Source: Mycobacterium saskatchewanense (lineage in GTDB: Bacteria > Actinomycetota > Actinomycetes > Mycobacteriales > Mycobacteriaceae). From it: DNA of 64,000 nt. Under the pieces are notes generated by a model. That model searched no databases, was not told the DNA's origin, and was given only the letters and a program-made list of their open reading frames with translations. This document shows positions 8,948-17,087 of this stretch, one piece after another. The translations under genes and the position numbers were made by a program. Position 1 is the first letter of the stretch, and each line of letters begins with the position of its first letter. Where the stretch lies: the NCBI RefSeq assembly GCF_010729105.1, contig NZ_AP022573.1, positions 1,364,001-1,428,000 of the forward strand. Reading direction: 5' to 3'.

Positions 8948-9264
8948 CGGACTGCCCTTCTGCGCAGAAGATGAAGTGACACAGCGAAACCGAGGGGTGA
9001 ATCACTGTGTGAAGCGGGCAAAGCCGTTCCGCCCCAGCCGCATATCATTCTGTGAGCGTGCAGGTCGGGCGCATCGAAACCCGCATGACCACACTGCCTT
9101 AACGGGTTCCCGGCGTGTACGGCCAAGGTTAATTTTGTCCGGTCAACTGGGAAAGCCTGCATAATCCGGATGCAAGCCCTGTAACAAGACGTAAACAACC
9201 GACACAACGCCGTTCATATTTGCTCGGCGAGTGCTCAGCGGTCGAAACTGCCGTTGGCACCGTT
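8948..9264. promoter_or_regulatory. upstream region of the permease-oxygenase operon
   Basis: No gene seen. A perfect 14-bp palindrome, CTTCTGCGCAGAAG at 8957-8970, sits on the ribosome-binding region of the permease and could be an operator or a translation-controlling hairpin. On the minus strand a TTGACC at 9146-9141 is a candidate -35 box. The region separates the operon from its probable regulator, encoded upstream on the same strand. Confidence 0.4.
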
Positions 9265-10056
9265 TCAGATCGTCGGCGGCGTGTTGACCCACACGATCTG
9301 AGCCACCTTGGAACCACGATTGCTATAAGAGTGCTCGCGCATGCTGTCGAATGTCATGGCGTCTCCGGCCTCCAGGTCGTACACCTGATTTCCGTCGAGA
9401 ATCAATTCGATCGCGCCTCTGATGACGTAAAGGAACTCTTCGCCGTCGTGTTGCAGGGTTCCTTCGGTCCCGGCTCCGGGTTGGACGGTCACCATCAGGG
9501 ACTCGAGCACGGAGTCGCCGGTATACAGCTTCTCCCAGGCGATACCCGGCGTGCGCATGGGCAGAAGCACCCGCTCGCTCTTGCGCACCACGAGCGACGC
9601 GCTGGGTTCATCGGCCTCCAGCATGCTTGCCAGCGTCATCCCGAATGCGCGGGCGAGCTTGTGCAGCGTCCCCACCGAAGGCATCGATTGCCCGCGTTCC
9701 AGGCTGTTGATCGTCGACACCGCCAAACCGGATCCGTTTGCCAGGTCCCGCAACGACCATCCTGCTTCGCCCCGTAATTCGCGGATACGTTGGCCGATTG
9801 CGTTTGCCGGCGAGACCTTATCCGGGAAGTGCGCATTAAGGTTGGCCTTGATCGCGGTGGCCGACCACCCTTCCTGGTCGACCAGGCGCTTGAGTTCCCG
9901 CAATCGATCGACATCGGCCGCCGAATACAACCGGTGGCCCGACGACGTGCGTCGCGGGTTGAGCAAACCGTCCCTTTCCCACATGCGGATGCGGCTCGGT
10001 GACGTGCCGACCAGCTTGGCAACCTCCCCGACGTACCGGGGTCTTTCGACGGACAT
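9265..10056 (-). CDS. two-HTH regulator: MerR-type HTH, XRE HTH and cupin sensor
   Basis: 263 residues from the ATG at 10056; the upstream in-frame extension is not protein-like. Residues about 5-70 form a MerR-like HTH (YVGEVAKLVGTSPSRIRMWERDG, then HRLYSAADVDRLRELK). Residues about 85-145 form an XRE HTH (IRELRGEAGWSLRDLANGSG, STINSLERGQSMPSVGTLHK). The C terminus is a cupin (GTLQHDGEEFLYVIRG, YDLEAGDAMTFDS), the usual ligand sensor of XRE-cupin regulators. It lies upstream of the permease-oxygenase operon and divergent from the 10363 gene, so it may control both. Carrying both DNA-binding modules is unusual. Confidence 0.85.
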   Translation of the reverse strand: MSVERPRYVGEVAKLVGTSPSRIRMWERDGLLNPRRTSSGHRLYSAADVDRLRELKRLVDQEGWSATAIKANLNAHFPDKVSPANAIGQRIRELRGEAGWSLRDLANGSGLAVSTINSLERGQSMPSVGTLHKLARAFGMTLASMLEADEPSASLVVRKSERVLLPMRTPGIAWEKLYTGDSVLESLMVTVQPGAGTEGTLQHDGEEFLYVIRGAIELILDGNQVYDLEAGDAMTFDSMREHSYSNRGSKVAQIVWVNTPPTI

Positions 10057-10332
10057 TTGACGCTGCTCTTCGAAGGGATTGAAAAATATGGGACTCGCAC
10101 AGCCTAACTTCGCGCAGCCGGTGGCGCCTTGCGCGGGCGGTGACGCGGTGGGCGGTTCTCGTAGCAACATCCCGGCTGCGGCGGCCGACCGAAACACGGC
10201 TGCCCGCGCGTGGCGGTCGCGGCCATCCAGCAACTCGTATGCCGCTGCGGCCCATCATGTTTGGTGCGCGCCAGGAGCGAACGTCGAAACGTGTTCGAAA
10301 CACAAAGATCATCGGGCCGATCCAAACTCTCG

Positions 10333-10362
10333 CTACTTTTCGATCAGTCGATAGAAAAGTAG
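10333..10362. promoter_or_regulatory. inverted repeat, probable operator
   Basis: CTACTTTTCGATC and GATAGAAAAGTAG are 13-bp arms around AGTC. They are complementary except at one position, and the outer 9 bp match perfectly. The repeat ends exactly at the GTG assigned to the next gene and lies in the divergent region next to the MerR-XRE-cupin regulator. It is AT-rich for this genome, as operators often are. Which protein binds it is not shown. Confidence 0.55.
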
Positions 10363-11121
10363 GTGAAGTTGAAGCACTGCTCGGCACCGACAGTTGAAGA
10401 CCTGTGCGGAGTCTGGGTGCGTCGTTCGGTGGAGTGGCCGGACGGCCGCTCCGACACCACCACCCGCGTTACGTGGTTGCAAGGTTGGCAATGGTTTGTC
10501 GATCTGCGCCGCCCCGCGGCGTGGCCGGGGGTCAACGCGGACGTTCCGGTTGGCACGACACGACCGCCCGCCCTGGAGGCGTTCGCCGGTCGGCTGGTGC
10601 AGACCTGCCAGGCGCCGGCGGAATTCACGTGGCAGCGCACGGTCGACTGGTCACCGCAGAGCCCCCCGGACGTCGGCAGGCTGAACTGGGACGGCGACAC
10701 CCTGATCGAGGAGGGTGTCCTGCAGCCCTACCGGGAGGTGTGGGTCCGCACGGAGCGGCACAGTCCGGACGACTCGGCCACCGTGCTACTCCGGGATGAC
10801 GCCGGCCGCGACGCCGTCCTGCTGCGCTCGGCCGGGTTCTTCGGATTCGCGGTCGGGCGTCCGTCGAAGGCAGACACCCGGACCGCCGGCATGGGCTCGG
10901 ATTGCGAGATAGCGATCGGCACGATCAGCGACAGCCGTTGGCGCATAAGGTCTTCCACACGAACCGAAACGGAAGGCACGCCGATCTCGGTCCGGATCCG
11001 GGGACGACGAGCCCAGACCACCATCGCCGCACCCGCTGATCACCGCTGCCTGCTGGCCGGCAGCTGGCAGATCAGCGGTCTCACGGGAGACCCGACCCTG
11101 CTTCAGACACACCAGGAGTGA
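10363..11121 (+). CDS. hypothetical protein, 252 aa, first gene before the dioxygenase
   Basis: I do not recognise the family with confidence. The protein is soluble and Trp/Arg-rich with no signal peptide. Segments such as VRRSVEWPDGRSDTTTRV, WLQGWQWFVDLRRP and LIEEGVLQPYREVW suggest a beta-barrel or lipocalin-like fold, loosely reminiscent of HRI1-type proteins. The assigned GTG at 10363 abuts the palindrome and lacks a good Shine-Dalgarno sequence, so the true start may lie a little downstream. The stop is 2 bp before the ATG of the dioxygenase, and its last bases contain the AGGAG used by that gene. The two genes should therefore be co-transcribed. Confidence 0.6.
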   Translation: MKLKHCSAPTVEDLCGVWVRRSVEWPDGRSDTTTRVTWLQGWQWFVDLRRPAAWPGVNADVPVGTTRPPALEAFAGRLVQTCQAPAEFTWQRTVDWSPQSPPDVGRLNWDGDTLIEEGVLQPYREVWVRTERHSPDDSATVLLRDDAGRDAVLLRSAGFFGFAVGRPSKADTRTAGMGSDCEIAIGTISDSRWRIRSSTRTETEGTPISVRIRGRRAQTTIAAPADHRCLLAGSWQISGLTGDPTLLQTHQE

Positions 11122-11123
11122 AC

Positions 11124-12143
11124 ATGCCCAGTCCAACATCCTTCGATACGGTGCCCGAGATCAACATCTCGGGCCTCTCTTCCCGGGATCCCGCGGTGCG
11201 AGCCGCCGTCGCGCAGGAGCTCGGCGAGGCCGCGCACCGCGTCGGGTTCATGTACGTCAGCGGGAGCGGGGTGCCAGATGCGGTCTTCGACCGCATGCAC
11301 AATGCATCACAGGCATTCTTCGACCAACCCATGGACGCGAAAATGGCCGTCTATATCGGGAATTCGACCAATCACCGCGGATATGTGCCCGAAGGCGGAG
11401 AGGTGTTCGCGGGTGGAACGGCCGACAAGAAGGAGGCCTACGACTGCGCGCGGCACCGCCCCGATCGCGCCGGCGCCACGGCGCTGAGCGGGCCGAACCA
11501 GTGGCCGGAGCTACCGGGATTTGCCGACGCTGTCAGTGAGTATTACGAGGCGGTGTTCGAAGCGGGACGGGCGATCATGCGAGGATTCGCGCTTTATCTC
11601 TCGGAACCGGAGGACTTCTTCGACCGCGTACTGACAGATCCGCCAAGCCAACTGCGGCTCATTCACTATCCGGTGGATGAGAGCGCCGTCGACCGCCCCG
11701 GCATCGGCGCACACACCGACTACGAGTGCATCACCCTGTTGAAGGCCACGCAGCCCGGCCTCGAGGTGCTCAACGGCGCCGGTCAGTGGATCGACGTGCC
11801 GCCCAGGCCAGGCTGTTTCGTGGTCAACATCGGCGACATGTTAGAGCTGTGGACCAACGGACTGTTCGTTGCGACCACTCACCGCGTGCGTAAGGTGGTC
11901 GACGAAAGGTATTCTTACCCGCTGTTTTTCAGTGTCGATTACGACACCGTCGTCGAACCGCTGCCGAAGCTGCGGTCCCCCGGTCAGCCCCCTCGTGAAG
12001 GGCTCCGGGCGGGCGATCATCTCTTCGCGCAAACGGCACAGAGCTTCGTCTATCTGCGCGCCCGCATCGACGCCGGCGAGCTATCCCTGCCGGCAGGGTC
12101 TCTGGCGCTGTCGTCTTTTGGTCATTCCGAAACCGCACCCTGA
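11124..12143 (+). CDS. isopenicillin N synthase-like 2-oxoglutarate/Fe(II) dioxygenase
   Basis: 339 residues; ATG at 11124 with AGGAG 5 bases upstream. The N-terminal DIOX_N domain is visible (VPEINISGLSS, GEAAHRVGFMYVSGSG). The iron site is HTD in GIGAHTDYECITLL and the His in ATTHRV, followed by an Arg/Ser pair (RYSYPLFFSVDYD) that would bind 2-oxoglutarate. Such enzymes hydroxylate or oxidatively cleave amino-acid-like substrates. The neighbours (amino acid permease, guanidine-related genes) make a guanidino acid such as homoarginine a reasonable guess, since related homoarginine hydroxylases release guanidine. That assignment is inference. Confidence 0.87.
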   Translation: MPSPTSFDTVPEINISGLSSRDPAVRAAVAQELGEAAHRVGFMYVSGSGVPDAVFDRMHNASQAFFDQPMDAKMAVYIGNSTNHRGYVPEGGEVFAGGTADKKEAYDCARHRPDRAGATALSGPNQWPELPGFADAVSEYYEAVFEAGRAIMRGFALYLSEPEDFFDRVLTDPPSQLRLIHYPVDESAVDRPGIGAHTDYECITLLKATQPGLEVLNGAGQWIDVPPRPGCFVVNIGDMLELWTNGLFVATTHRVRKVVDERYSYPLFFSVDYDTVVEPLPKLRSPGQPPREGLRAGDHLFAQTAQSFVYLRARIDAGELSLPAGSLALSSFGHSETAP

Positions 12144-12154
12144 AGGGAAATCCC

Positions 12155-13705
12155 ATGGCAACCGACGTGATCGAACCACCCATCGTCGACGAAGGCCGCG
12201 ACCTCGCGACATTCGGCTACAAACAACAGCTGCATCGCAAGATGGGCCGGTTCGCCTCCTTCGCGGCAGGCTTCTCGTTCATCTCGGTGCTGACCGCCGT
12301 CTTCCAGCTGGCCGGACTCGGCTTCTCCTTCGGCGGCCCGGCATTCGTGTGGACGTGGCCGGTGGTGCTCGGGGGCCAACTCCTCGTCGCGCTGTGTTTC
12401 GCCGAACTCGCCGCCCGCTACCCTCTTTCGGGCGCGATCTACCAGTGGTCCAGCCGCCTGGCCAACCCGACATTCGGCTGGTTCGCGGGCTGGATCATGA
12501 TCGTCGGCCAGATCGTCGTCATGACCAGCGCGGCCATCGCCCTGCAAGTGGTGCTGCCGCAGATCTGGAGTGGCTTTCAACTGATCGGCGGCGACCCCTC
12601 CCCCACCACCACGACAGGCGTGCACAACGCAATCCTGTTGGCGGGCATCCTGATGGCGCTGACCACCATCATCAACATCATCGGCATCAGGCTGATGGCC
12701 CTGATCAACAACATCGGTGTGGTGTCGGAGATCAGCGGCGCCACCGCCATCATCATCCTGCTCATCGCACACGGCGGACGCTCGGGCGGCGTCCTGGTCA
12801 CGACCGGTACCGTCAGCCACGCGGGCTACTTCGGCGCCCTGCTGTGCGCTTCCTTCACCGCCGCCTACGTCCTGGTCGGATTCGACAGCGCCAGTGAGAT
12901 GTCGGAGGAAACCCGCAACGCGCGCCGAATCGCGCCGCGCACCACCCTGCGCGCCCTGTCGGCGGCGGGGATACTCGGATTCGGGATCATCGTGGCGATG
13001 GTCCTCGCCGCCCCCAGCCTCACCGACGGCAAGCTCGCCGACGAGGGACCCGCCTACGTGGTCGCGACCGTGCTGTCGGGGACGACCGGGAAGATCTTGC
13101 TGACCATGGTCGCCATCGCGATCTGCGTCGCGACACTGGCGATACAGACCGCAGGCTCGCGCATGCTGTTCTCCATGGCCCGCGACAGACGCACCCTGTT
13201 CCATGGCGTGCTTTCCCATGTTCCCCAACGCACCGGCACCCCCGCGGCCGCCGCGATCGCGATCGGAATCAGCGCCACCGCGGTGCTGATGCTCAACCTC
13301 GGACCCCAGGCCGCCTTCGTCGCAATGGAATCGACCTGCATCATCATCATTTACCTCGCCTACCTGATGGTCACCGGCGCAATGCTGGTGAAGCGCCTAC
13401 GCGGCGAACGAGTGTTCAACGCCGACGCCTTCGACGACGACGGCCGACGCGCCTTCAGCATGGGACGAGCGGGCCTGTGGCTGAATGCCGCGGCGGTCGC
13501 CTACGGCGCCGCCATGTTCGTCAACCTGATCTGGCCCCGCCAATCGATCTACGACCCCCAGGGCGGTCACTGGTATCTCCAGTATTTTCCGCTGATGTTC
13601 ACCGCCGGAACGATCGTCGTGGGCGCGGTGATCTACGCCGCCGTCCACGGGACACCAAACACCCTGAAGCTCCGGCAATGGACGCTCGCACCGTCCGTCG
13701 ACTGA
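12155..13705 (+). CDS. APC-superfamily amino acid/amine permease
   Basis: 516 residues with about 12 hydrophobic segments. Family landmarks are FASFAAGFSFISVLTAVF at the first helix, ARYPLSGAIYQWSS, and FDSASEMSEETRNARRIAPR in the loop after helix 6. This is the amino acid/choline/GABA branch (AmtA/BAT1-like). The ATG follows AAGGG, 11 bp after the dioxygenase stop, so it is in the same operon. It probably imports the amino acid or guanidino compound used by the dioxygenase. Confidence 0.9.
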   Translation: MATDVIEPPIVDEGRDLATFGYKQQLHRKMGRFASFAAGFSFISVLTAVFQLAGLGFSFGGPAFVWTWPVVLGGQLLVALCFAELAARYPLSGAIYQWSSRLANPTFGWFAGWIMIVGQIVVMTSAAIALQVVLPQIWSGFQLIGGDPSPTTTTGVHNAILLAGILMALTTIINIIGIRLMALINNIGVVSEISGATAIIILLIAHGGRSGGVLVTTGTVSHAGYFGALLCASFTAAYVLVGFDSASEMSEETRNARRIAPRTTLRALSAAGILGFGIIVAMVLAAPSLTDGKLADEGPAYVVATVLSGTTGKILLTMVAIAICVATLAIQTAGSRMLFSMARDRRTLFHGVLSHVPQRTGTPAAAAIAIGISATAVLMLNLGPQAAFVAMESTCIIIIYLAYLMVTGAMLVKRLRGERVFNADAFDDDGRRAFSMGRAGLWLNAAAVAYGAAMFVNLIWPRQSIYDPQGGHWYLQYFPLMFTAGTIVVGAVIYAAVHGTPNTLKLRQWTLAPSVD

Positions 13706-13741
13706 GCCGCGTCCCACAGCAGGGTTCGTGTAGCCTGAATC

Positions 13742-13757
13742 GCTGAAACGTTCCTGC
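13742..13757. promoter_or_regulatory. LacI-type operator candidate O1 (autoregulation)
   Basis: GCTGAAACGTTCCTGC is a near-palindrome with the central CG typical of LacI-family operators. It ends 19 bp before the CTG start of the LacI gene. It shares the core GAAACGTT with two more sites upstream of the M24 peptidase gene (16867 and 16933). Confidence 0.6.
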
Positions 13758-13776
13758 AGTCTTTGGGGAGGCCCGG

Positions 13777-14814
13777 CTGAAGCGCCCCGAGGTCAACGCT
13801 GCGCGGGCAGCCACCCGTGGCCGGGTCACCATCAAGGACATCGCGCGCGTCGCCGGTGTCTCGGTCACGACGGTGTCGGATGCCCTGTCCGGCAACGGCC
13901 GGCTGACTGCCGGGACGCGCGAGCGGGTGCGCAAGATCGCCGACGACCTCGGCTACCGGCCGAGCGCGGCCGCCCGCAGCCTGGTGGGCGCGCGCACCGG
14001 GCTCCTGCTGATGTCGGTGAGCGCGCCGGGGACCGAACCCTCGTCGCTGTGGAACATCGACTTCTTCGCCAATCTCATGACGGCGGCGGCAATCCGATCG
14101 GCGGAGCGGGGCTTCGCGTTGGCGCTGTCGCCGGCATCGGTGCCGCCGAACTTGTCTTACGACGGCGTGATCATCGTCGACCCCACCGCCGCGGACGACG
14201 GCCTGCTGGTGCAGGTTGCTCGCGACCGGGTCCCGCTCGTCACCGTGGGCCGGACACCGGCGGGGCACCCGTGGGTGGACAACGACTACCCGACCCTCGT
14301 CCCCGCGATCATGGACCACTTTCGGGCTGCGGGCGCGCGCCGTCCGGCGTTGTTGGCGGGCGACCCGGCAACCTCGTACGTCCGCGACACGGTCGAGCAG
14401 TACACGCAATGGTGCGCGGCCCACCGTTGCGCCACCCGCATCGCCTATGTCGACGACGGCATCACCGAAGAGTCCGGGCGGGCCGCCGCGAAGCGATTGC
14501 TGTCGCGCCGCGTGCGCTCGGACGCCGTGTTGGCAACGCTCGACCGCCTCGCGCTGGGCGTCACGGCCGCCGTCGAAGAGGTCGGGTTGTCGGTTCCCGA
14601 GGACGTCTTGGTCGCCGCACTCGGTGACAGCGCGACGATCAAGCACTCGCGAGTGCCGATCACCGCAGTAGACCTGATGCCACAGCAGATCGGAACGGCC
14701 GCGGTCGATTCGTTGATCGCGCGCATCACCGGACGCGTGGCCGTGCCGAATCAGGTTGTGCCCGGCCATCTTCGGCTCCGGGCGAGCACCGACCGTCAGC
14801 GCGGCTCGTCATGA
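13777..14814 (+). CDS. LacI-family transcriptional regulator with probable CTG start
   Basis: The HTH reads VTIKDIARVAGVSVTTVSDAL and is followed by the hinge YRPSAAARSLVGARTG, then a periplasmic-binding-protein-like sensor domain (GVIIVDPTAADD, VGRTPAGHPWVDNDYPT). The first ATG/GTG/TTG in frame (13873) would cut the HTH in half. The frame is open back to an upstream TGA at 13744. The only credible start is CTG at 13777, with GGGGAGG five bases before it, giving 345 residues. The 3' end overlaps the convergent hydrolase gene by 19 bp. It probably represses itself and the M24-hydrolase operon through the GAAACGTT sites; the effector is unknown. Confidence 0.88.
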   Translation: MKRPEVNAARAATRGRVTIKDIARVAGVSVTTVSDALSGNGRLTAGTRERVRKIADDLGYRPSAAARSLVGARTGLLLMSVSAPGTEPSSLWNIDFFANLMTAAAIRSAERGFALALSPASVPPNLSYDGVIIVDPTAADDGLLVQVARDRVPLVTVGRTPAGHPWVDNDYPTLVPAIMDHFRAAGARRPALLAGDPATSYVRDTVEQYTQWCAAHRCATRIAYVDDGITEESGRAAAKRLLSRRVRSDAVLATLDRLALGVTAAVEEVGLSVPEDVLVAALGDSATIKHSRVPITAVDLMPQQIGTAAVDSLIARITGRVAVPNQVVPGHLRLRASTDRQRGSS

Positions 14815-15599
14815 TCGCGGTATAACTCCGGCCGCAGGTGCCTCAGGTAGTCGACATCGGACGGCGTGTCCCGCCGCAGCGGCACCTCGACGACCGCGAC
14901 GCGCCGCCGGCACCCAAAGTCCTCCAGGATCTGCCCGTCCGAGCCCACGACCCGGGAGCCGCCGACAAATTCGAAGCCCGACTCCGAACCGACGCGGTTC
15001 ACGTAGATCAGCGGGGTCCGGTTGTCCAACGCCCGCGCGCACGACGCCACCAGGTGATCGCCGTGGAAGGGCGCCATGTTGGCCGCGATACCGATGAAGA
15101 CGTCGGGGTTCTGAAAGGCAAGGGCACGCGCCACTTCGGCGATCTCCAGGTCGAAGCAGATCATCGGGCCGATGCGCACCGTGCCGACATCGACGCAGGC
15201 CAATCGGTCACCCGCGCCGAAGACGGACCCTTCGGTCCCGAACAGGTGAGTCTTGCGGTAGTTTCCGGCGATCGAGCCCGCGGAGTCGATGACCAGCATC
15301 GAGTTGTACACGGCCCCGTCGTCGCCGCGCTCGAGATAGCCACCGACAAAGGCGGTCTGAAATTCGGCGGATACCCGGCGGATCGCGGATATCGCGGCCG
15401 CATCGAGTCCCATGGCCAGCCCCCCGAGGCGGTCCAACTGGTAGCCCGTCAGGAAGAGCTCGGGAAAGACCGCGATGTCGACGCCGGGCCGCTCGCCGAG
15501 GAGGACCCGGACCCGCTCGACGTTGGCGTCGACGTCGCGCGGGGCCGGGCTCTCCTGCACCATCAGGGTGAGCAGCCGGTCCGGTCGGGCACCGGTCAT
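14796..15599 (-). CDS. carbon-nitrogen hydrolase (nitrilase superfamily amidase)
   Basis: 267 residues from the ATG at 15599, where the conserved domain begins. The Glu-Lys-Cys triad is visible: Glu in AVFPELFLTGYQ, Lys in NYRKTHLFGTE and Cys in GPMICFDLEI. Members hydrolyse linear amides or N-carbamoyl compounds; omega-amidase, N-carbamoylputrescine amidase and guanidinobutyramide-type activities occur in the family. It follows the M24 peptidase gene by 10 bp in the same operon and is convergent with the LacI gene. The substrate is unknown, but a guanidino-amide would fit the setting. Confidence 0.88.
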   Translation of the reverse strand: MTGARPDRLLTLMVQESPAPRDVDANVERVRVLLGERPGVDIAVFPELFLTGYQLDRLGGLAMGLDAAAISAIRRVSAEFQTAFVGGYLERGDDGAVYNSMLVIDSAGSIAGNYRKTHLFGTEGSVFGAGDRLACVDVGTVRIGPMICFDLEIAEVARALAFQNPDVFIGIAANMAPFHGDHLVASCARALDNRTPLIYVNRVGSESGFEFVGGSRVVGSDGQILEDFGCRRRVAVVEVPLRRDTPSDVDYLRHLRPELYRDHDEPR

Positions 15600-15609
15600 C
15601 GTCCGATCG

Positions 15610-16773
15610 TCAGCCGTCCAGGCCGTAGCCCGCGGGCGAAAGCCTGCGAACGCCATCATGTTCGACGACATAGTTGTCTTCCAGCTTGAGCAGCAGGAAG
15701 CGTCCGTCGACCTCGAGGCCGGTCTCCGGCTCCAGGGCGATGACGCTGTTCTCCACCAGCACCTGGTCGCGGTCGGTCATCGATTCCCGGTAGATCGTGG
15801 GCAGTTCGCAGGCGCGCAAACCCACCCCGTGTCCGATGGCATACGGGGTGGTGGGCAGCCCCTCCGACCGCAGGTATTCGTTCACGACGTCATCGATTTG
15901 CGATACGCGGACACCCGGTTTGGCGGCGTCGGCGGCGACCTCGTGCGCCTTGAGCAGTTTGGCGTACACCGACTTGATCTCCGCGCGGGTGTCGCCGCCC
16001 ACGAAGCCGGTACGCGCGATGTCGGAGGCATAGCCGTGCCGGCCGTAGAGACCGATGTCGAAGAAGTAGGGATCGCCTTCCGCGAGCACCGTGCCCTCGG
16101 CGAACCAGCCGCCGTCTCCGCGGCTGTGGTTGCACAACGAGTGACTCAGAAACTCCGGACCGCTTTCCTGCAGGCTCGCCATGACCGCGGCCAGCACGTC
16201 GTGGTCGGTCATACCGGCTTCGGCGGCCTTGAAACCGGCCTCGGCGCCGCGCGAATTGACGATGCTGGCATCTTCGAGCAACCGGATCTCGTCCGGAGTC
16301 TTGCGGATGCGCACGTCGTAGAGCTCGCAGCCAACCGGAACGAATTCTGCACCGGGCAACGCAGATTCGAGCCGTCGCAGCACGGCGGGATCGATCAGTT
16401 CGATCCCGACCTTCTTGGCGCCGCCGAGTGCACCGACCAGTCCCGCCGTCCACGTCTCGGGGTGCCCGACCATCGGTGCCCAGGACGGCATCGGATGGAT
16501 CGCGCTGATCCACGGCAGTTCCGCGAGCGGATCGACCTGGGTTTGGTCGACCCACGGCGCAAAGATCTCGGCCCGGCCATCCTGGTCGACCACGGCGGCG
16601 AACCAGTCGAATGCCTCCGAAATGATTTGCGTGCGGTAGTCGGTCGCATACCGGATGTGGTCGAAGCCGGTCAGCAATAGGTGCGACAGGCCTTGTCGCC
16701 TCATCAGATCGGCGACTGCTTCGCGGCGATCGTTTCGCAGCCGATCGACATCGACGGCGGACCAGTCGTACAT
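15610..16773 (-). CDS. M24-family metallopeptidase (Xaa-Pro dipeptidase-like)
   Basis: 387 residues; ATG at 16773 with AAGAGGAG upstream, rather than the longer frame to 16884. An N-terminal creatinase-like domain (LSHLLLTGFDHIRYATDYRT) precedes the pita-bread catalytic domain. The five metal ligands appear present: Asp in YFFDIGLYG, Asp in ASDIARTGF, His in IGHGVGL, and Glu in IYRES and EDNYVV. Creatinase itself lacks these ligands, so this is more likely a true metallohydrolase (dipeptidase, or ectoine-hydrolase-like) than creatinase. It is divergent from the riboswitch-controlled genes and preceded by two LacI-type operator candidates. Confidence 0.85.
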   Translation of the reverse strand: MYDWSAVDVDRLRNDRREAVADLMRRQGLSHLLLTGFDHIRYATDYRTQIISEAFDWFAAVVDQDGRAEIFAPWVDQTQVDPLAELPWISAIHPMPSWAPMVGHPETWTAGLVGALGGAKKVGIELIDPAVLRRLESALPGAEFVPVGCELYDVRIRKTPDEIRLLEDASIVNSRGAEAGFKAAEAGMTDHDVLAAVMASLQESGPEFLSHSLCNHSRGDGGWFAEGTVLAEGDPYFFDIGLYGRHGYASDIARTGFVGGDTRAEIKSVYAKLLKAHEVAADAAKPGVRVSQIDDVVNEYLRSEGLPTTPYAIGHGVGLRACELPTIYRESMTDRDQVLVENSVIALEPETGLEVDGRFLLLKLEDNYVVEHDGVRRLSPAGYGLDG

Positions 16774-16866
16774 GACGGACTCCTCTTGGGGCTGAGCGCA
16801 GATCGCGGGGGCGATCGCGTGGACGGGACGAGCGACAAACGCGGCGACGGTGCCGACGGCCTGCGT

Positions 16867-16882
16867 GCAGAAACGTTTCTTC
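16867..16882. promoter_or_regulatory. LacI-type operator candidate O2
   Basis: GCAGAAACGTTTCTTC contains the perfect 12-bp palindrome AGAAACGTTTCT with a central CG. It lies 94 bp upstream of the M24 peptidase start. It is the best-matching of three related sites in the island. Confidence 0.65.
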
Positions 16883-16932
16883 ACCAGTCGAAGCGCCTAC
16901 CCGCGATGTACGGCGGGGTTGAGGCCATGATT

Positions 16933-16948
16933 GCAGAAACGTTCCTTC
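16933..16948. promoter_or_regulatory. LacI-type operator candidate O3
   Basis: GCAGAAACGTTCCTTC differs from O2 at one position and is centred 66 bp away from it. Paired sites at this spacing could allow looping or cover both divergent promoters. Confidence 0.6.
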
Positions 16949-17087
16949 ATGTCTACCGTCAGCCGCCGGAGCCAGCGCGAAAAGTGTTGGCGCCTAGCGC
17001 AAGCCGTCGGTTACATTGCCGACATCTGGCAGAAATGGCGGCGACACGTGCGCCGCTTAGCGTTTCTGCCAGGTTCCCGACGGGAAT

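Larger units (their letters stand above)
16774..17087. promoter_or_regulatory. divergent control region between the M24 operon and the riboswitch transcript
   Basis: No gene seen. It contains two LacI-type operator candidates and, further right, a long imperfect hairpin (17028-17070). The arms GGCAGAAA/TTTCTGCC and GCGGCG/CGCCGC flank a 7-bp loop, with an unequal internal bulge. The rightward promoter should lie here, shortly before the riboswitch. Confidence 0.45.

Noticed and set aside
15610..16773. Calling the M24 protein creatinase
   Set aside because: Creatinase lacks the M24 metal ligands; here Asp, Asp, His, Glu and Glu seem present, so a metallohydrolase is more likely.
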